A DNA stretch of 8,986 nucleotides from Intrasporangiaceae bacterium. Its GTDB lineage: Bacteria > Actinomycetota > Actinomycetes > Actinomycetales > Dermatophilaceae. The notes below the pieces were generated by a model, which was not told the DNA's origin, did not search any database, and saw only the letters and a program-made list of their open reading frames with translations. The position numbers and the translations under genes were made by a program. The stretch's first letter is position 1. Each line of letters begins with the position of its first letter. Shown piece by piece: positions 1 to 4,719 of the stretch. Location of the stretch: contig JAAYSB010000067.1 of NCBI GenBank assembly GCA_012518475.1, forward strand, positions 1 through 8,986. The letters run 5' to 3'.

Positions 1-285
1 CTCCTGGCCACGCCGGCCAGGAGTGGCATACGGGTTGGTCCCGGTTGCTCCACCGGGGTGACGAACCGAGCCGCTCTGGTGCGGCGCATACAGACTCGGC
101 AGAGCCGATCCGGTCGGGTCCTCGGCTGCGGCGCTGTCCTGGGCGGGCTCCTTGCGCTCCCAGACGGTGCGTCGAGGCGTCGTGTGGTCGGTCCAGATGA
201 TCCCGTCGAAGTAGCGGAGCTGCTCGGAGCCCCCCGGATCGTCGAACCAGCCGGCACGATCGGGAACCGGTGGCTGAGAAGTCAT
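1..285 (-). CDS. DUF2510 domain protein, N-terminal part (runs off left edge)
   Basis: The minus strand is open from an ATG at 285-283 to the window edge: 95 codons without a stop. Residues 8-42 read PDRAGWFDDPGG, then QLRYFDGIIWTDHT, which is the pattern of the short DUF2510 domain (P-G-W-Y/F-x-D-P, then L-R-Y-W/F-D-G-x-x-W-T-x-H). In actinobacteria this domain usually sits at the N-terminus of membrane proteins, followed by a low-complexity linker. Here a Pro/Ser/Ala/Gly-rich stretch follows (residues 43-95, including NPYATP), with membrane segments expected beyond the edge. The function of DUF2510 is unknown. The ATG is preceded by GAGAGG nine bases upstream, a reasonable Shine-Dalgarno, but that motif lies inside the hairpin at 286-317. 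The gene lies downstream of hppD on the same strand, 72 bases after its stop. The family call is firm; the role of the full protein is not known. Confidence 0.82.
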   Translation of the reverse strand, partial: MTSQPPVPDRAGWFDDPGGSEQLRYFDGIIWTDHTTPRRTVWERKEPAQDSAAAEDPTGSALPSLYAPHQSGSVRHPGGATGTNPYATPGRRGQE

Positions 286-317
286 GCCGCCCAGCCTCTC
301 ACGTGAGACTGGGCGGC
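286..317 (-). promoter_or_regulatory. Hairpin over the ribosome-binding site of the DUF2510 gene; possible hppD terminator
   Basis: GCCGCCCAG (286-294) is perfectly complementary to CTGGGCGGC (309-317). Inside this 9-bp stem lies a second palindrome, TCTCACGTGAGA (297-308), so the fold is about 13 bp with a two-base bulge and a four-base loop. On the minus strand it ends on the base just before the DUF2510 start codon and contains the GAGAGG ribosome-binding site. It lies 41 bases after the hppD stop. It has no T-run. It could terminate hppD transcription, as many GC-rich actinobacterial terminators lack a U-tract, or mask translation of the next gene, or both. Confidence 0.5.
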
Positions 318-325
318 ACGAATGT

Positions 326-340
326 CGGCCGCGGCGGCCG
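326..340 (-). terminator. GC-rich dyad downstream of hppD
   Basis: CGGCCGC (326-332) and GCGGCCG (334-340) are perfect inverted arms around one central base. As RNA this gives about a 6-bp all-G/C stem with a three-base loop. It starts 17 bases after the hppD stop and lies just upstream of the hairpin at 286-317, so the two may act as tandem termination structures. No T-tract follows, so the assignment is tentative. Confidence 0.3.
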
Positions 341-357
341 GCGAGGGGTCGCAGGCC

Positions 358-1602
358 TCAGAGGTTGCCGCGCTTGTCCTGCTCGCGCTCGATCGACTCG
401 AAGAGCGCCTTGAAGTTGCCCTTGCCGAAGCCGAGCGAGCCGTGGCGCTCGATGATCTCGAAGAAGACGGTCGGACGGTCGCCGAGCGGCTTGGTGAAGA
501 TCTGAAGGAGGTAGCCGTCCTCGTCGCGGTCGACGAGGATGCGGCGCTTCTTCAGCTCCTCGATCGGGACACGGACCTTGCCGATGCGCTCGCGGAGCTC
601 GGGATCGTCGTAGTAGGCGTCCGGGGTGTCGAGGAACTCGACGCCCTCCTTGACGAGCTCGTCGACGGTGCGCAGGATGTCGTTCGTCGCGAGCGCGAGG
701 TGCTGCGCGCCTGGGCCTGCGTAGAACTCAAGGTACTCGTCGATCTGGCTCTTGCGCTTGGCGATGGCCGGCTCGTTGAGCGGGAACTTGACCCGGTGGT
801 TGCCGTTGGCGACGACCTTGGACATGAGCGCGGAGTAGTCGGTGGCGATGTCGTCACCGATGAACTCGGCCATGTTCACAAAGCCCATGACCCGGTTGTA
901 GAAGTCGACCCACTCGTCCATCTTGCCGAGCTCGACGTTGCCGACGATGTGGTCGAGGGCCTGGAAGAGTCGCTTCGGGGCACCCTCGCGCTTCTCGTAG
1001 CTCGAGGAGGCCGGAACATAGCCGGGCAGGTACGGACCGGCGTAGCGGACCCCGTCGACCTCGCGCTGGACGAGGGTGTGACGGGTCTCGCCGTACGTGG
1101 CGATCGCGGCCACCCGGACCGAGCCGTGCTCGTCGCTGAGGGTCTCCGGCTCCTGGACGACGCGCGCACCGGCGCTCTTGGCCTGCTCGATGCACTGGTC
1201 GACGTCCGGCACCTCGAGGGCGATGTCGACGACCCCGTCACCGTGGGCAGCGTGGTGGGCGATGAGCGGGCTGTCCGGGCTCACGGCGCCCTTGAGGACG
1301 AACATGATCGAGCCTGACTTCAGGACGAAGGCCTTGTGGTCCTTCACACCGTGCTCGGGGCCGGTGTAGGCGATGAGCTCCATGCCCCACACGGACTGGT
1401 AGTAATGAGCGGCCTGCGTCGCGTTGCCGACGACGAAGACGATGGCGTCCCAGCCGGTGACGGGGAACGGGTCCTTGCTCACGTCGTAGTCGACGAGGCC
1501 GACGAGCTGGGCGAGCTGGTCGGCGGACAGCCCGGCATCCTGCTCGGTCGTGGTGAGGATGTCGTCGGAGAGTGCGTGCTGTGAAGGCGTCGTTGCAGTC
1601 AT
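358..1602 (-). CDS. hppD: 4-hydroxyphenylpyruvate dioxygenase
   Basis: This 414-residue protein is a full-length HPPD, the Fe(II) enzyme that turns 4-hydroxyphenylpyruvate and O2 into homogentisate and CO2 in tyrosine degradation. It has two vicinal-oxygen-chelate halves: residues about 46-190, starting TGWDAIVFVVGNA, and about 213-392, starting FQALDHIVGNVE. The three iron ligands are visible as His218 (ALDHIV), His301 (AQHLALAT) and Glu382 (VFFEIIER). The C-terminal gating helix is intact (GFGKGNFKALFESIERE, ending DKRGNL). I chose the ATG at 1602. An in-frame TTG at 1611 would add three residues, and neither start has a clear Shine-Dalgarno, so the mRNA may be leaderless or nearly so. An AsnC-type regulator diverges from it, which suggests control by an amino or keto acid. 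No other gene of homogentisate breakdown is in the window. Confidence 0.97.
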   Translation of the reverse strand: MTATTPSQHALSDDILTTTEQDAGLSADQLAQLVGLVDYDVSKDPFPVTGWDAIVFVVGNATQAAHYYQSVWGMELIAYTGPEHGVKDHKAFVLKSGSIMFVLKGAVSPDSPLIAHHAAHGDGVVDIALEVPDVDQCIEQAKSAGARVVQEPETLSDEHGSVRVAAIATYGETRHTLVQREVDGVRYAGPYLPGYVPASSSYEKREGAPKRLFQALDHIVGNVELGKMDEWVDFYNRVMGFVNMAEFIGDDIATDYSALMSKVVANGNHRVKFPLNEPAIAKRKSQIDEYLEFYAGPGAQHLALATNDILRTVDELVKEGVEFLDTPDAYYDDPELRERIGKVRVPIEELKKRRILVDRDEDGYLLQIFTKPLGDRPTVFFEIIERHGSLGFGKGNFKALFESIEREQDKRGNL

Positions 1603-1668
1603 AGTGCGCAACTGTGCCGACGGTGTGGACGGCTGTGCAACAGATGCGGTATGCGCTGGTCAGGTTGC
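1592..1668. promoter_or_regulatory. GCAAC/GTTGC half-sites between hppD and the AsnC-type regulator
   Basis: Four copies of the pentamer GCAAC or its complement occur here: GTTGC at 1592-1596, GCAAC at 1608-1612 and 1637-1641, and GTTGC at 1664-1668. The first two form an inverted pair (GTTGC, 11 bases, GCAAC) centred on the hppD start codon. The two middle copies share a longer match, G(C/T)GCAAC(T/A)G at 1606-1614 and 1635-1643, 29 bases apart, which is close to three helical turns. Repeated, phased half-sites suit Lrp/AsnC proteins, which bind as multimers. The spacing is seen in the sequence; the operator role is inferred. Confidence 0.35.
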
Positions 1669-1693
1669 CCACTCTGTACCGCCTACCCGCCAG

Positions 1694-1699
1694 TAGGCT
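1694..1699 (+). promoter_or_regulatory. Candidate -10 box for a leaderless AsnC-family mRNA
   Basis: TAGGCT fits the actinobacterial TANNNT -10 pattern and ends eight bases before the ATG at 1707. Transcription would then start at or within a base or so of the start codon. No Shine-Dalgarno is present to suggest otherwise. I see no convincing -35 at the usual distance. Confidence 0.35.
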
Positions 1700-1706
1700 G
1701 AGCACT

Positions 1707-2195
1707 ATGACCAGTTCACGGAGCCTGGACGATCTCGACCGTCGCCTCCTGGCGCTCCTCGCTGACGACCCGCACATCGGGGTGCTCGGCGCCTCGCGTT
1801 CGCTCGGCATCGCGCGCGGCACGGTGCAGGCCAGGCTCGACCGGCTCACCCGGGAGGGGGTGATCCGATCGTTCGCCCCGACCCTCGACCCCGCAGCCCT
1901 CGGCTACCCGGTGTCAGCGTTCTGCACGGTCGAGATCCGGCAGGGACAGGGCCACGAGCAGGTCGTGGGCCACCTTATCGCGATCCCCGAGGTGCTCGAG
2001 GCGCACACGATCACCGGCTCCGGGGATCTCATCCTGCGCATCGTCGGCCGGGACAATGCCGATCTTCAGCGCGTGCTGGACGCGATCCTCGATGACCGGC
2101 ACGTCACCCGGGCCAATACCCTCATCGCTCTTGCCGAGCGCATCCCCTACCGCACCGGACCACTTGTCCGGGCCACCGGCGACGTCGGCCTCTGA
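1707..2195 (+). CDS. Lrp/AsnC family transcriptional regulator
   Basis: This 162-residue protein has the usual Lrp/AsnC size and order. A winged helix-turn-helix covers residues about 7-55 (LDDLDRRLLALLADDP, then GIARGTVQARLDRLTREGVI). A RAM/AsnC ligand-binding domain covers about 68-147, including ITGSGDLILRIVGRD, the equivalent of the family's G-x-x-D-hydrophobic motif. Members bind DNA as dimers to octamers and respond to amino acids or related acids. I place the start at the ATG at 1707, because the 31 codons further upstream to 1614 add a sequence with no family resemblance and would cross the likely promoter. The divergent gene is hppD, 104 bases away, so the likely job is to sense tyrosine, 4-hydroxyphenylpyruvate or a related compound and to control hppD and itself. 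The ligand is inferred from context only. Confidence 0.93.
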   Translation: MTSSRSLDDLDRRLLALLADDPHIGVLGASRSLGIARGTVQARLDRLTREGVIRSFAPTLDPAALGYPVSAFCTVEIRQGQGHEQVVGHLIAIPEVLEAHTITGSGDLILRIVGRDNADLQRVLDAILDDRHVTRANTLIALAERIPYRTGPLVRATGDVGL

Positions 2196-2275
2196 GCGAC
2201 CGTCCGTCACGGCGCTGCAGCTGCGTCGCTTCCGGCCGCAGGTCAGCCGGCTTGTGTCGAGGTCGCGTCCCCTGC

Positions 2276-2291
2276 CTGGCTCAAGAGCCAG
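2276..2291. terminator. Weak hairpin at convergent gene ends
   Basis: CTGGCT (2276-2281) and AGCCAG (2286-2291) form a 6-bp stem with a four-base loop. It covers the stop codon of the membrane-protein gene (minus strand) and lies 80 bases past the stop of the AsnC-type gene (plus strand). It could end transcription from either side. The short stem and missing T-run make this weak. I see no gene in the rest of the gap at 2196-2280. Confidence 0.22.
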
Positions 2292-2646
2292 TGCCTCCCC
2301 AGACGACCTGCCAGGGCACGAGGACACCTGCGACCATGAGCAGGATCGGGACGACGAGCGTGCGCACGGGGGTGAGCTCCCCCGTCTCGCCGCGATACAT
2401 CGCACGGCTCGCGCGATAGATGACGCTCACCGACCACACGAAGCCGGTCAGAGCAGCGAGCGCCCCCGCTGCGAACGCCCAGCTGGGGAGCGACCAGGCG
2501 AAGTAGGCCAGGAGCCCGATGATGAACGGCATCATGAGGTGCGCAATGACATAGCGCGCACCGAGGACGCCCTCGGTGACCAGCTGCCAGAAGAACGTGC
2601 CGAACGGCTGCCGGGCCTGTGTCGCCCCCTTGTCCTCGCTCACCAT
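2281..2646 (-). CDS. Small three-helix membrane protein, last gene of the ESX-like cassette
   Basis: This 121-residue protein has a hydrophilic N-terminus (about 1-30) and three likely membrane helices: about 32-52 (VIAHLMMPFIIGLLAYFAW), 54-77 (PSWAFAAGALAALTGFVW) and 94-116 (VRTLVVPILLMVAGVLVPW). A short polar loop, ASRAMYRGETGELT, separates the last two. I do not recognise the family. Its ATG overlaps the end of the upstream coiled-coil gene (shared ATGGTGA), and AGGAGG lies three bases before it. The adjacent GTG at 2643 has better spacing and may be the true start. The overlap implies translational coupling, so the protein probably works with the coiled-coil and WXG-like proteins, perhaps as their membrane anchor. 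This last point is inference. Confidence 0.72.
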   Translation of the reverse strand: MVSEDKGATQARQPFGTFFWQLVTEGVLGARYVIAHLMMPFIIGLLAYFAWSLPSWAFAAGALAALTGFVWSVSVIYRASRAMYRGETGELTPVRTLVVPILLMVAGVLVPWQVVWGGTGS

Positions 2647-3161
2647 CGTCCTCCTCGGTCGTCCGCATCGTGGCCACGCGGGTGGTCACGGCGGTCAGGT
2701 CCGCCGACGGCGGGATCCACGACGTCCGACCACTCGCCGATGTCCTGGCCCGCTCCTAGGGTGGCCACCTCGCGATAGTCCGCGGCGAACTCCGGGTCGG
2801 AGTCCTCGAGCTCGTCGATGACCTGTCGTACGTTCGTGACGAAGGTCCGGCGCATCTCGACCGCGCTCCAGTGGTGGTCTGCACCGCTGAGGCCCGCAGC
2901 CATCGTCGTCTCCTCGCGGTCGATTCGCGCCTGCAGGGTCTGCGCAGCAGGTCCGAGGTCACCCTGACGTGCCCTCTGCGCGTCCTCGGCGCTGTCCTTC
3001 TCGTCCTGCGCACGGTCCCGCTCCATCTCGGCGCGCAGCGCCTCGATCTCGGCCTGGATCGCCCCCAGCCGTTCCCGGACGGAGTCGGCCGCCTCGATGG
3101 ACGCCGCCTCCGCCGCGCGCATCGCCTCCAGGGCCGATGCGCCCTCCTCAGTGCTCGTCAT
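2640..3161 (-). CDS. Acidic coiled-coil protein of the ESX-like cassette
   Basis: This hypothetical protein has 173 residues. Residues about 8-85 are rich in Ala, Glu, Arg and Gln with heptad-like spacing (RERLGAIQAEIEALRAEMER), which suggests a long helical coiled coil. A second helical part, about 97-133 (WSAVEMRRTFVTNVRQVIDE), follows. The tail from about 150 is Asp/Gly/Arg-rich and looks disordered. There is no signal peptide or membrane helix. The family is not recognised. Helical, Ala-rich proteins of this kind often accompany WXG100/ESX genes as partners or substrates. The start at 3161 follows a 19-bp tandem duplication that supplies purine-rich leader sequence (GAGATGGGG). The gene ends inside the start of the membrane-protein gene, a seven-base overlap. 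It is separated from the WXG-like gene by a 58-base leader, so its translation may be set separately from the first two genes. Confidence 0.7.
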   Translation of the reverse strand: MTSTEEGASALEAMRAAEAASIEAADSVRERLGAIQAEIEALRAEMERDRAQDEKDSAEDAQRARQGDLGPAAQTLQARIDREETTMAAGLSGADHHWSAVEMRRTFVTNVRQVIDELEDSDPEFAADYREVATLGAGQDIGEWSDVVDPAVGGPDRRDHPRGHDADDRGGRW

Positions 3162-3197
3162 CCCCGAACCCCATCTCTATCCCCGAACCCCATCTCT
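3160..3197. repeat. Perfect 19-bp tandem duplication in the leader of the coiled-coil gene
   Basis: ATCCCCGAACCCCATCTCT occurs twice back to back, at 3160-3178 and 3179-3197. On the minus strand the repeat (AGAGATGGGG, then TTCGGGGAT) ends in the first two bases of the coiled-coil start codon. The distal copy carries an ATG at 3193 that opens an 11-codon reading frame. Its TGA (3160-3158) overlaps the real start as ATGA, so a coupled leader peptide is possible. An 11-bp sequence, CTCCTCAGTGC, also occurs on both sides, at 3144-3154 and 3196-3206. Confidence 0.9.
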
Positions 3198-3219
3198 CCT
3201 CAGTGCATCGACATCATGG

Positions 3220-3942
3220 TCACGCCCCCAGACCCGCCTCGGCGGTGTCGTCGATCATGGTGCCAGCGCCCATGTGCGCGGCGACGGCCGCGACGTTCAT
3301 GACCTTCGCGAGAGTCTCGAGGATGACATTGAGCGCCTTGGCAGCGGTGAGCATCGGAGGGATGAGGTCGGCGAGCGTCTCGACGAGCCGGATCAGGCTC
3401 CTGATCTGATTGATCCACCGCTTGACCTTCTGCGCGCCGGTGAGGACCCACTCCGCGATCTTGGCGATCGGCACCGACAGCAGCTCGTCCGCAAGCATCC
3501 CGAGCGTCGAGGCGACGACCTTGACCACCTCCTCGGTGGCGACGAGCATGTTGCCGACCTGGCGGGACATCAGCCCGAGAGCCTCACCCTGGATCGAGTG
3601 CTGCTCGCCCATCTCGGCCAGCGTCTGCTGTGAGGCAGCGGCAGCGGACCCCTCCCACACCTGCGGCAGCGACGAGCTCATGGCGGTGTAGTTCTGGCCG
3701 AGCGACGTCATCGAGATCCCGATGGAGTCGAGGTTCATCCGGACCTGGTCCGCGCCACTGAAGTTTCCGGCGATCGGGTTGAAGATGAAGCCGACGAGGT
3801 CGAACCCGAACAACCGACAGGCCCAGTCGATCCCCCGGATGAGCAGCCCGCACTCATCGCGGACGTTGTCGATCATGGCGCCGGCTGCCGTCGACGTGGA
3901 CGGGACAAGCGGGCTGGACGCGTGGACGAGGGTCAGAGTCAT
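3220..3942 (-). CDS. WXG100-like protein with long hydrophobic C-terminus (putative type VII secretion substrate)
   Basis: This protein has 240 residues. The middle part, about 62-140, resembles the WXG100/ESAT-6 helical hairpin: a helix, a W-x-G turn at Trp96-Glu97-Gly98 (SLPQVWEGSAAAASQQ), then a second helix. WXG100 proteins are usually about 100 residues; this one has a 60-residue N-terminal extension with a hydrophobic stretch (about 36-58) and a roughly 100-residue tail of amphipathic or hydrophobic helices (141-225, e.g. LADLIPPMLTAAKALNVILE). It therefore looks more like a long ESX-type substrate than a classical EsxA/B. There is no Sec signal peptide. AGGAG lies seven bases before the ATG at 3942, and the EspC-like gene ends only 15 bases upstream, so the two are clearly co-transcribed. 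It could be a secreted, membrane-active protein, or a WXG fold used inside the cell. I see no catalytic motif. Confidence 0.7.
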   Translation of the reverse strand: MTLTLVHASSPLVPSTSTAAGAMIDNVRDECGLLIRGIDWACRLFGFDLVGFIFNPIAGNFSGADQVRMNLDSIGISMTSLGQNYTAMSSSLPQVWEGSAAAASQQTLAEMGEQHSIQGEALGLMSRQVGNMLVATEEVVKVVASTLGMLADELLSVPIAKIAEWVLTGAQKVKRWINQIRSLIRLVETLADLIPPMLTAAKALNVILETLAKVMNVAAVAAHMGAGTMIDDTAEAGLGA

Positions 3943-3957
3943 GGTCGATCTCCTGGC

Positions 3958-4611
3958 TCAGTTCGTGTGGACGTGCCGGTCGATGAAGTCCTGGTAGTCG
4001 CGGACGTCCCTCATCCCGGAACCGGTTCGCGCGGAGTGGTTGGCCAGGTCGACGAGGCTGCCGATGAGCTTGACCGGCTCGGTGTACGAGTAGTCGAGCT
4101 GCTTGTACACGAAGGTGTCGACCCGCGTCGGTCCTCCCGGGAACTCCACCGGGTTCTGCAGGATGCTCGGGGTGTCGATCTCGTCGATCGCTTCCTTGAG
4201 GACCTTCTCGGGACCGGTCAGGTAGGGGTTGAGGTCACTGAGCGACGGGTTCGACATCGGCTCCTGGGGCCGGTAGTCCCCATGCTCGTGGGTCGGTAGA
4301 GCCTCGATGGTCAGGCCGAGCTCGGTCAGGGACGCCGACGACTCCGCATCGTCGTCGAGATAGGTCTGCAGGTTCGCAGCCAGCGTGTCGTGGACGCGCT
4401 GAGAGGCCCGGACAGCACTGTCCATGGCGGTGCTGAGCATGGAGTATGCGGCGTCGTACTCACCCCTGAACAGCCACAGCACCCCGGTGTCGAACGCCCC
4501 CGGCCCACACGAGCCGGTCGCGAACCCCTGACCGGCGCTGGTGTACTCGTGCTGCGTCCACGCCGCCGAGCGCAGCGTGTCGAGTCCCTCGAGATTCACC
4601 TGATAGCTCAT
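3958..4611 (-). CDS. EspC-like (ESX secretion-associated) protein, first gene of the cassette
   Basis: This protein has 217 residues. Residues about 4-95 match the general pattern of the actinobacterial EspC/DUF2580 family: a first helix (LEGLDTLRSAAWTQHEYTSA), a turn with GPGAFD (37-41), a second long helix (about 50-84), then Tyr84-Leu-Asp-Asp-Asp88. That last element fits the YxxxD/E signal that follows the helical pair in ESX substrates. The remaining 120 residues are polar, with two short helical parts (about 133-145 and 178-192), and I do not recognise them. EspC-type proteins pair with or accompany ESX substrates in type VII secretion, so this protein may pair with the WXG-like product encoded 15 bases downstream. 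The start codon at 4611 has only a weak ribosome-binding site and follows several dyads. The call rests on pattern similarity by eye. Confidence 0.65.
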   Translation of the reverse strand: MSYQVNLEGLDTLRSAAWTQHEYTSAGQGFATGSCGPGAFDTGVLWLFRGEYDAAYSMLSTAMDSAVRASQRVHDTLAANLQTYLDDDAESSASLTELGLTIEALPTHEHGDYRPQEPMSNPSLSDLNPYLTGPEKVLKEAIDEIDTPSILQNPVEFPGGPTRVDTFVYKQLDYSYTEPVKLIGSLVDLANHSARTGSGMRDVRDYQDFIDRHVHTN

Positions 4612-4613
4612 AC

Positions 4614-4627
4614 GGTCAACCCTGACC
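4614..4627 (-). promoter_or_regulatory. Inverted repeat directly upstream of the EspC-like start
   Basis: GGTCA (4614-4618) and TGACC (4623-4627) are perfect arms with four bases between them. The dyad ends two bases before the EspC-like start codon and includes AGGG, the only Shine-Dalgarno-like bases. It could be an operator or an RNA hairpin that limits translation. Only the symmetry is seen directly. Confidence 0.35.
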
Positions 4628-4633
4628 TAGCCG

Positions 4634-4646
4634 TGTCGTCTCGACA
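4634..4646 (-). promoter_or_regulatory. Interrupted palindrome, possible operator
   Basis: TGTCG (4634-4638) and CGACA (4642-4646) are perfect arms around three bases. The site lies 23 bases upstream of the EspC-like start, where a promoter for the four-gene cassette would be expected. I found no convincing -10/-35 pair here. Confidence 0.28.
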
Positions 4647-4648
4647 AT

Positions 4649-4662
4649 GGGGAGGACTCCCC
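4649..4662 (-). terminator. GC hairpin between the helicase gene and the ESX-like cassette
   Basis: GGGGAG (4649-4654) and CTCCCC (4657-4662) can pair; with a realistic loop the stem is GGGGA/TCCCC around four bases. It lies 57 bases after the helicase stop on the minus strand. It may end the helicase transcript before the cassette, but has no T-run. The whole gap at 4612-4719 holds only this and the two dyads nearer the EspC-like start. Confidence 0.25.
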
Positions 4663-4719
4663 GCCCCGAGTCACCGCCCCCACGCCCGCTCAGCGAGGGC
4701 ACAGGCGGCGGCGGCACCG

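Noticed and set aside
322..1317. 331-codon plus-strand open frame opposite hppD
   Set aside because: hppD on the minus strand has all three iron ligands and the conserved C-terminus. The antisense product is a Leu/Val/Asp-rich shadow.
1614..1706. 31-residue upstream extension of the AsnC-family protein
   Set aside because: The family starts close to the helix-turn-helix. The extension would use an ATG that crosses the shared promoter region with hppD and has no ribosome-binding site.
3097..3633. 178-codon plus-strand frame opposite the WXG-like and coiled-coil genes
   Set aside because: It spans two minus-strand genes and their leader, has no recognisable domain, and reads as an Asp/Leu/Arg-rich shadow.
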